Positions 61,102-64,000 of a DNA stretch of 64,000 bases are shown here, piece by piece. The stretch is taken from positions 992,001-1,056,000 of the forward strand of contig CAVPSV010000002.1 in the NCBI GenBank assembly GCA_963708625.1. Direction: 5' to 3'. Both the position numbers and the translations under genes were made by a program. Below the pieces are notes generated by a model that was not told the DNA's origin, ran no database searches, and saw nothing but the letters and a program-made list of their open reading frames with translations. How positions within the stretch are numbered: the first letter of the stretch is position 1; each line of letters begins with the position of its first letter. This stretch comes from DASXIF01 sp036498145. Its GTDB lineage: Bacteria > Actinomycetota > Actinomycetes > Mycobacteriales > Jatrophihabitantaceae.

Positions 61102-61288
61102 CTGGCGCGGCGCCGCGAGTGCGGGCTGCTCTGCTTCACACCGGCAACTCGGCCGGGTCAACGACGGCACGCGATCTACTCCAGCCCCGCGACCGCGCGG
61201 CGATCCTGGCTCAGGTTGGTCCACAGGGCTGATCGCGCGGCGAAGACCTCTCGCTACCCTTCGACGAACACGGGCTTGATGCCGGTGC

Positions 61289-61362
61289 GGGGCGGTAGCT
61301 CAGCTGGTTAGAGCAGGGGACTCATAATCCCTGGGTCGCGGGTTCGAGTCCCGCCCGCCCCA
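61289..61362 (+). tRNA. tRNA-Met (CAT)
   Basis: Complete cloverleaf of 74 nt: acceptor GGGGCGG (61289-61295) pairs with CCGCCCC (61355-61361), discriminator A; D-arm GCTC..GAGC; anticodon arm with loop CTCATAA and anticodon CAT at 61323-61325; T-arm GCGGG-TTCGAGT-CCCGC. No CCA is encoded. An elongator Met identity is most likely; a lysidine-modified Ile2 tRNA with the same anticodon cannot be excluded. Confidence 0.9.
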
Positions 61363-61431
61363 CGCGACGCCGATCAAATGTGATCGGCTGTTCCTGCCAC
61401 CGATCCGCAGCAGGTCGGGTCTGCGTGCGGA

Positions 61432-61725
61432 TCAGTTGGTACGCCCCCGCGATCGCGGTCGATACGAGTCGGCGCGGTGATCGATCGTGACGATCAGGGC
61501 GGTATGTGCGCCGTCGTCGATGCGATAGATGATGCGGTAGTCGCCACGCCGGGCTGCGTAATGCTCGGCGAGATCGAGCTGTAGCCCGCGGCCCACCCGA
61601 TGAGGGTTTTCGGCCAGGCCTCCGTAGATGAACTCAATCGCTGCTGTCGCGATCTTCTCTGGCAACCGTCGAAGATCGCGCTGAGCCGAGGCAGAAAATG
61701 TGATCTGGTGGGGAGCTGGGGTCAT
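61432..61725 (-). CDS. RelE/ParE-type toxin
   Basis: 97 residues of the RelE superfamily: ITFSASAQRDLRRLPEKIA, NPHRVGRGLQLDLAEHYAARRGDYRIIYRID and a conserved TIDHRADSYR end. Such toxins cut mRNA on ribosomes. The ATG overlaps the antitoxin stop (ATGA), typical of a co-translated pair. Confidence 0.88.
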   Translation of the reverse strand: MTPAPHQITFSASAQRDLRRLPEKIATAAIEFIYGGLAENPHRVGRGLQLDLAEHYAARRGDYRIIYRIDDGAHTALIVTIDHRADSYRPRSRGRTN

Positions 61726-62006
61726 TTGCCGCGCACGAGCGCGAGCGCCTGGTCCTTGGTCAGCGTCGCCGATTTGCCTTCAGCCAGTTCGACGTTCGCT
61801 TTCGTGATGCGCCGCATGACTTTGGGGTCTGCGAGGAGCTCGAGGGTCTCTTCGAGCCCTTCGAGGTCTTCGATACTCAGGACAACGGCTGCTGGCCTCC
61901 CGTGCTTGGTGATGACGACGCGCCCGTGCTCGCGCTCCACGCGGTCCACGACTTCGGACAGTCGGTTCTTCACATCGGCGAGCGGAAGATGTTCAGCTGA
62001 AGTCAT
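61722..62006 (-). CDS. Phd/YefM-type antitoxin
   Basis: 94 residues from ATG 62006 (MTSAEHLPLADVKNRLSEVV, EREHGRVVITKHGRPAAVVLS), the Phd/YefM DNA-binding N-terminal domain followed by a helical toxin-binding tail. A start at 62012 (MAMTSAEH) is also possible. It should repress its own promoter via the dyad at 62005-62025. Confidence 0.85.
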   Translation of the reverse strand: MTSAEHLPLADVKNRLSEVVDRVEREHGRVVITKHGRPAAVVLSIEDLEGLEETLELLADPKVMRRITKANVELAEGKSATLTKDQALALVRGK

Positions 62007-62025
62007 AGCCATAAATATAGCTATA
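62005..62025. promoter_or_regulatory. toxin-antitoxin operator
   Basis: TATAGCTATA (62016-62025) is a perfect palindrome, and the neighbouring ATAGCCATA (62005-62013) is a near copy. Together they overlap the antitoxin start, as expected for Phd-type autoregulation. An AT-rich -10-like stretch is part of the same site. Confidence 0.6.
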
Positions 62026-62463
62026 ACATGAGCCGCCTGGGCCACGTCGCAATAGCCAGGTGTTCCGACGATGACGGACCGCGCGCGGCTCTAGATACTG
62101 CACCATGCCGGACCGTGGCACAGCGGTGCGAGCGACAGACCTCATAATCCCTGGGTCGTCGGTTCGAGTCGGACCCGCCCAGATTCCATCGAGATTCGCG
62201 AGGTCTCACCTTTCGGGGGACTCCTGTCCGCAGAGGAACGCGCCGAACCACAGCCAGCGGCATGATTTGTCGAGTCCGGACTGAGTGAACTGATCTACAT
62301 CGTCCACGACGGCGCATCAGCAGGGCGTTGGAGGCGCAGCGGGCTGTCAACAGCGGTGCGCCGGTGACGGTTTCCTCTAGCCGGGCGCTCCGCTAGGTGA
62401 AAGCCTCGTGTGAGCCGCGGCCACGCAGCTGATTGCACACCCGCCGACGCAAGGAGCGATGCC
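62013..62463. other. non-coding stretch with tRNA remnant
   Basis: About 450 bp between the antitoxin start and the ABM-like gene. It holds the TA operator, the degenerate tRNA 3' half at 62141-62181, and the promoter region of the ABM-like gene. No further gene or RNA is convincing. Confidence 0.5.
62141..62181 (+). repeat. degenerate copy of the tRNA-Met 3' half
   Basis: The 18 bases CTCATAATCCCTGGGTCG are identical to 61321-61338 in the tRNA, exactly 820 bp away; then TCGGTTCGAGTCGGACCCGCCCA is similar to the T-arm and acceptor end with mismatches that break the stem pairing. It looks like an attachment-site duplication or a decayed tRNA. The toxin-antitoxin pair lies between the two copies. 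Confidence 0.7.
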
Positions 62464-62772
62464 GTGACCATCCTCTTCACACAGATCATGCCCGCCGGAG
62501 TGCCGATCGAGATGCTCGATGCGGTGACTGAGGAAATGGGAGTGGACAACGACCCGCCCGATGGCCTGATCGTGCACACGCACTTTGAGAAGGACGGCAG
62601 AACCCAAATCGTTGACGTGTGGGAGTCCGCCGAGGCTCACCAGCGCTTCGCCGACTCCCGCCTGAACGCCGCCATGGGCAAGGTCGCCGCCCGTCAAGGA
62701 TTCGACCTCGCCCAAGCAGGCGAGCCCGAAGTGTCCATCACCACTGTCCATCGGATGGTTCGCGGCGGCTGA
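62464..62772 (+). CDS. small dimeric alpha/beta-barrel (ABM-like) protein
   Basis: 102 residues. VTILFTQIMPAGVPIEMLDAV, GLIVHTHFEKDGRTQIVDVW and SAEAHQRFADSRL show the beta-alpha-beta pattern of ABM-type monooxygenase-like or EthD-like small barrels; no cofactor site is clear. GTG 62464 has AAGGAG 7-8 nt upstream, which decides the start over an in-frame GTG at 62410. Confidence 0.65.
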   Translation: MTILFTQIMPAGVPIEMLDAVTEEMGVDNDPPDGLIVHTHFEKDGRTQIVDVWESAEAHQRFADSRLNAAMGKVAARQGFDLAQAGEPEVSITTVHRMVRGG

Positions 62773-62877
62773 CGCGGCCGATCTGATCGAGGGACTGGCC
62801 GGCGAGTTGTCACCCTGCGAGTAGCTACACCCCTACAGCATCGAAACCTGTCAGCCGGTTTACCGCGTCTATTAGGA

Positions 62878-63441
62878 GTGGCTCACATTCCCTCAGCGCC
62901 CTCGGGTGGGGCCGGTGCGCGTGCGGTCGTGCTCGTGCTGGTCGCCGGGTTGCTCTTAGCGTCGGGAACCGCATGTGCGAACTCCGCGAACTCGCATGCC
63001 GGGACGCGGTCTTCTTCGTCATCCACAACGGGTGGAATGGGCGTCGGCCACAAGTGGCGACTCACCCTCGTGACCGCTAGCGGTCACACGGTTGCGGTTC
63101 CCGCGTCGATCACCGCGTCCATCCAACTCACCGCCGACGGACAGTTCCTGGCCGATGACAGCGTCAACGCGGTGAGCGGAACCTGGGTAAGCACACCCAC
63201 CGGCTACCGCGTGACGACCTCAGCCACCACCTTGGTCGGCTATGCAGGCCATGACACGACCATGCTGGCGGTGATCGAGGCCATCGATTCCGTCTCTGGC
63301 AGCCAATCCGATGTGGCAGCACACACCGCAGGGACGACGCTCGAGCTGACGGTGCCGAACTACGCACTGACGCTCACCGACGATGGGCCCGCCACGACAT
63401 TCCCGCCGCCGACACCCACCACGGCGGCAGGGTCACGCTGA
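62878..63441 (+). CDS. secreted or lipid-anchored protein of unknown function
   Basis: 187 residues. A hydrophobic signal segment (VVLVLVAGLLLASGTACANS) is followed by a Ser/Thr linker. ASGTAC is a weak lipobox, so either lipoprotein or Sec-secreted. The mature part (HKWRLTLVTASGHTVAVP, QLTADGQFLADDSVNAVSGTW) recalls META-like or small beta-barrel domains; a Pro/Thr-rich tail ends it. The GTG at 62878 is immediately after an AGGA, too close to be a proper site, so the start is uncertain. Confidence 0.6.
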   Translation: MAHIPSAPSGGAGARAVVLVLVAGLLLASGTACANSANSHAGTRSSSSSTTGGMGVGHKWRLTLVTASGHTVAVPASITASIQLTADGQFLADDSVNAVSGTWVSTPTGYRVTTSATTLVGYAGHDTTMLAVIEAIDSVSGSQSDVAAHTAGTTLELTVPNYALTLTDDGPATTFPPPTPTTAAGSR

Positions 63442-63536
63442 GCGCACGAGCTATCGGCGGCAGATGAGTGGGCATACCCACGCGATAGGCGCTAGGTCCC
63501 TGCCGCCGCTGGATCGGACACGGCACAATCCGGGTC

Positions 63537-64000
63537 GTGGAGACCGTGAAGCGGATTCGCCTGGCCCTGCTGGCCTTTACGGGCGTGATCATCCTTGGCA
63601 CGGCGGGTTACCTCCTGCTCGGATTCACGGTGATGGACGCGCTCTATCAGACCGTGACGACGGTGACGACGGTCGGCTTCCGCGAGGTTCACCCGCTCAG
63701 CACCGTCGGCAAGGCGTACACGATCGCGGTGATTCTGGTCGGAGTCGGCACCGCGCTCTACGCGTTCGGCGTCGTGTTGGAGGCGCTGGTCGAAGGCGAT
63801 CTTCGCCAATACTTGAAGGGACGACGCATGAGCGCCCAGATCGATGGGATGTCTGGTCACGTGATCATTTGCGGCTGGGGGCGCGTTGGCCGGTCCAGTG
63901 CCGACTACCTCCAGTCGGCCGGACACCGGATCGTCATCGTGGATCGCGACCCGGAGCGCCTTACCGGGATTGGGCACCCGTTCGTTCTCGGCGACGTCAC
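63537..64000 (+). CDS. potassium channel with RCK/TrkA-N domain (partial)
   Basis: The frame starts with GTG 63537 (ETVKRIRLALLAFTGVIIL) and runs off the window; 154 residues are visible. Two transmembrane helices flank a pore helix with selectivity filter TTVTTVGFRE, one residue off the usual TVGYGD. The cytosolic Rossmann domain begins GHVIICGWGRVGRSSADYL with the GxGxxG loop, then IVIVDRDPERL. A two-helix channel of MthK type. Filter change Y to F still permits potassium selectivity in many channels. Confidence 0.88.
   Translation, partial: METVKRIRLALLAFTGVIILGTAGYLLLGFTVMDALYQTVTTVTTVGFREVHPLSTVGKAYTIAVILVGVGTALYAFGVVLEALVEGDLRQYLKGRRMSAQIDGMSGHVIICGWGRVGRSSADYLQSAGHRIVIVDRDPERLTGIGHPFVLGDV

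Noticed and set aside
62101..62181. Second functional tRNA gene
   Set aside because: The T-arm and acceptor pairing is broken and no proper 5' half precedes it; only the 3' half resembles tRNA-Met.

Overview
The window is very GC-rich with actinobacterial signatures: frequent GTG starts, a DUF3145 gene, a DUF222/13E12-type HNH gene, CIS genes of actinobacterial type, CGAAC-N4-GTTCG SOS boxes, a KstR-like operator and a fused CysNC. It is best read as an actinomycete chromosome segment; the order cannot be fixed from the sequence. Many genes are interrupted by single-base indels, and their reading continues without stops in the next frame. They are densest at 4.4-11.5 kb and recur at 12-16, 26-36 and 47-55 kb. 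This looks like uncorrected sequencing error rather than gene decay, so coordinates are given for the whole reconstructed genes.

Left part (1-19 kb): the 3' end of an acyl-CoA carboxylase beta subunit, DUF3145, and a polytopic membrane protein. Next comes a sulfur/sulfation island. A leftward operon (DUF1214 protein, short-chain dehydrogenase, sulfotransferase) faces a rightward operon (IclR-type regulator, cysD, cysNC, cysQ). Together these encode sulfate activation to PAPS, a PAPS-using enzyme and a phosphatase for the PAP by-product. The divergent promoter carries two perfect palindromes, one matching the KstR consensus. A second dehydrogenase, sbcC/sbcD, an RsbW-like ATPase, a small unknown protein, a DNA polymerase IV gene with an SOS box, and a lipoprotein follow.

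Centre (19-59 kb): a contractile injection system (CIS, eCIS/phage-tail type). Rightward genes in order: PAAR-like tip protein, sheath, tube, a small assembly-type protein, a 58-codon DUF6760-like protein, second tube protein, a 976-residue Pro/Ala-rich protein, LysM tube-associated protein, VgrG-like spike, gp25-type and J-type baseplate proteins, tail protein I, and a proline-rich zinc-ribbon protein with a C-terminal membrane anchor. The AAA+ ATPase and DUF4255 genes lie at 56-59 kb. Between 32.5 and 55.7 kb, on the minus strand, sit two diverged copies of a three-gene cassette (A-B-C and A'-B'-C'). Each product has about 230 N-terminal residues of Ig-like domains without a signal peptide, one central membrane helix, and a long exported array of carboxypeptidase-regulatory-like beta domains; C and C' reach about 2,030 and 1,790 residues. 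An HNH (DUF222) gene with an SOS-like box sits between the copies. No capsid, terminase, portal or integrase gene is visible, so this is not an ordinary prophage. The cassettes look like a membrane-spanning partner or surface module for an intracellular CIS, and they are the most novel part of the window.

Right part (59-64 kb): a secreted SGNH hydrolase preceded by an 11-bp-phased repeat, a YjbR-like protein, a small acidic protein, a tRNA-Met(CAT) gene, a RelE/Phd-type toxin-antitoxin pair, a degenerate copy of the tRNA 3' half, an ABM-like small protein, a secreted protein, and the start of a two-helix potassium channel with an RCK domain that runs off the window.
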